This document shows positions 63,806-64,000 of a DNA stretch of 64,000 bases, in pieces. The notes under the pieces were generated by a model. The model had not been told where the DNA came from and did not search any database. It was given only the letters and a program-made list of their open reading frames with translations. The stretch spans positions 389,501 through 453,500 of the forward strand of contig WPIO01000124.1 in the NCBI GenBank assembly GCA_009760855.2. Direction: 5' to 3'. This stretch comes from Cristatella mucedo (Eukaryota; Bryozoa; Phylactolaemata; Cristatellidae). Within the stretch, counting starts at the first letter, position 1. Each line of letters begins with the position of its first letter. Both the position numbers and the translations under genes were made by a program.

Positions 63806-64000
63806 ACAGGACGAGGCAGCGACAGCCCAAGCCGCAGACGAGCGAACTAGCGCGTCACGTCTGGCGCCTCTCGGCCTTGACCTCTGTCGCACTATGCAAT
63901 ATGTAAGACGCGTGGACGGCGAGCAGACGAAACCGTCGACTTGAACAGCGGCGGCGCGAGGCAGAGCGCATCCCTCGACCGGCTATACTGCCTGAGGTCT
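63806..64000. other. End of window
   Basis: A GC-rich sequence without a recognised feature. Confidence 0.5.

Overview
The window is nuclear DNA of an animal, probably a marine or freshwater invertebrate. I base this on spliced genes with GT-AG introns, a radial-spoke gene (ciliated cells), a TINAG-type cathepsin homologue (a metazoan family), APE/RT non-LTR retrotransposons of CR1/L2 type, tRNA-derived SINEs, a TA-flanked DNA transposon and long microsatellites. I see no operons, phage genes, CRISPR arrays or genuine tRNA/rRNA genes, and I do not name a species. Three host genes can be reconstructed exon by exon. (1) POLR2E (RPB5, shared subunit of RNA polymerases I, II and III) lies complete on the minus strand at 338-11639, in 8 coding exons that sum to exactly 210 codons plus stop. 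(2) RSPH10B (MORN-repeat radial spoke head protein) runs on the plus strand from 11897 to at least 43911. It starts only 257 bp from the POLR2E start codon, head to head, so the gap probably holds a shared promoter. (3) A tubulointerstitial-nephritis-antigen-like (TINAGL) cathepsin B homologue lies on the minus strand at 46758-49855. Six exons or part-exons are placed. The N-terminal domains and one mid-domain exon are not located. Its catalytic cysteine position reads Asp. 

Between and inside these genes the DNA is repeat-rich. LINE family A has one near-intact copy (53018-56486, one ORF of about 1,060 codons) and many decayed copies, with a 3' end 'agagattaagttctctgagggcgct' style hairpin followed by (ATT)n. 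LINE family B has a 3' tail of (TACAT)-like repeats. The intact A copy sits inside a B copy and is flanked by a 10-bp target-site duplication with one mismatch. Two tRNA-derived SINE families occur. S1 has at least 7 copies and ends in a T run. S2 has at least 3 copies and its 3' end matches that of LINE A, which implies it was mobilised by LINE A machinery. A 1.41-kb TA-flanked element with imperfect terminal inverted repeats lies in an RSPH10B intron at 28161-29573. 

Other layout. 0-11.6 kb is POLR2E with its repeat-filled introns. 11.6-44 kb is RSPH10B, whose large introns hold LINEs, SINEs, microsatellites and an antisense relic with weak protein-kinase similarity (35.4-36.7 kb). 44-46.7 kb holds the unresolved RSPH10B 3' end and a LINE B fragment. 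46.7-50 kb is the TINAGL gene. 50.5-52.8 kb is a GC- and CpG-rich block with hairpins. 52.8-56.9 kb is the nested LINE pair. 57-64 kb is mostly intergenic with a repeat shared with 5.7-6.0 kb, a minisatellite, SINEs and several candidate exons of an unidentified plus-strand gene (58.2-62.5 kb). Intron boundaries were read by eye from splice consensus, reading-frame phase and family alignment from memory.
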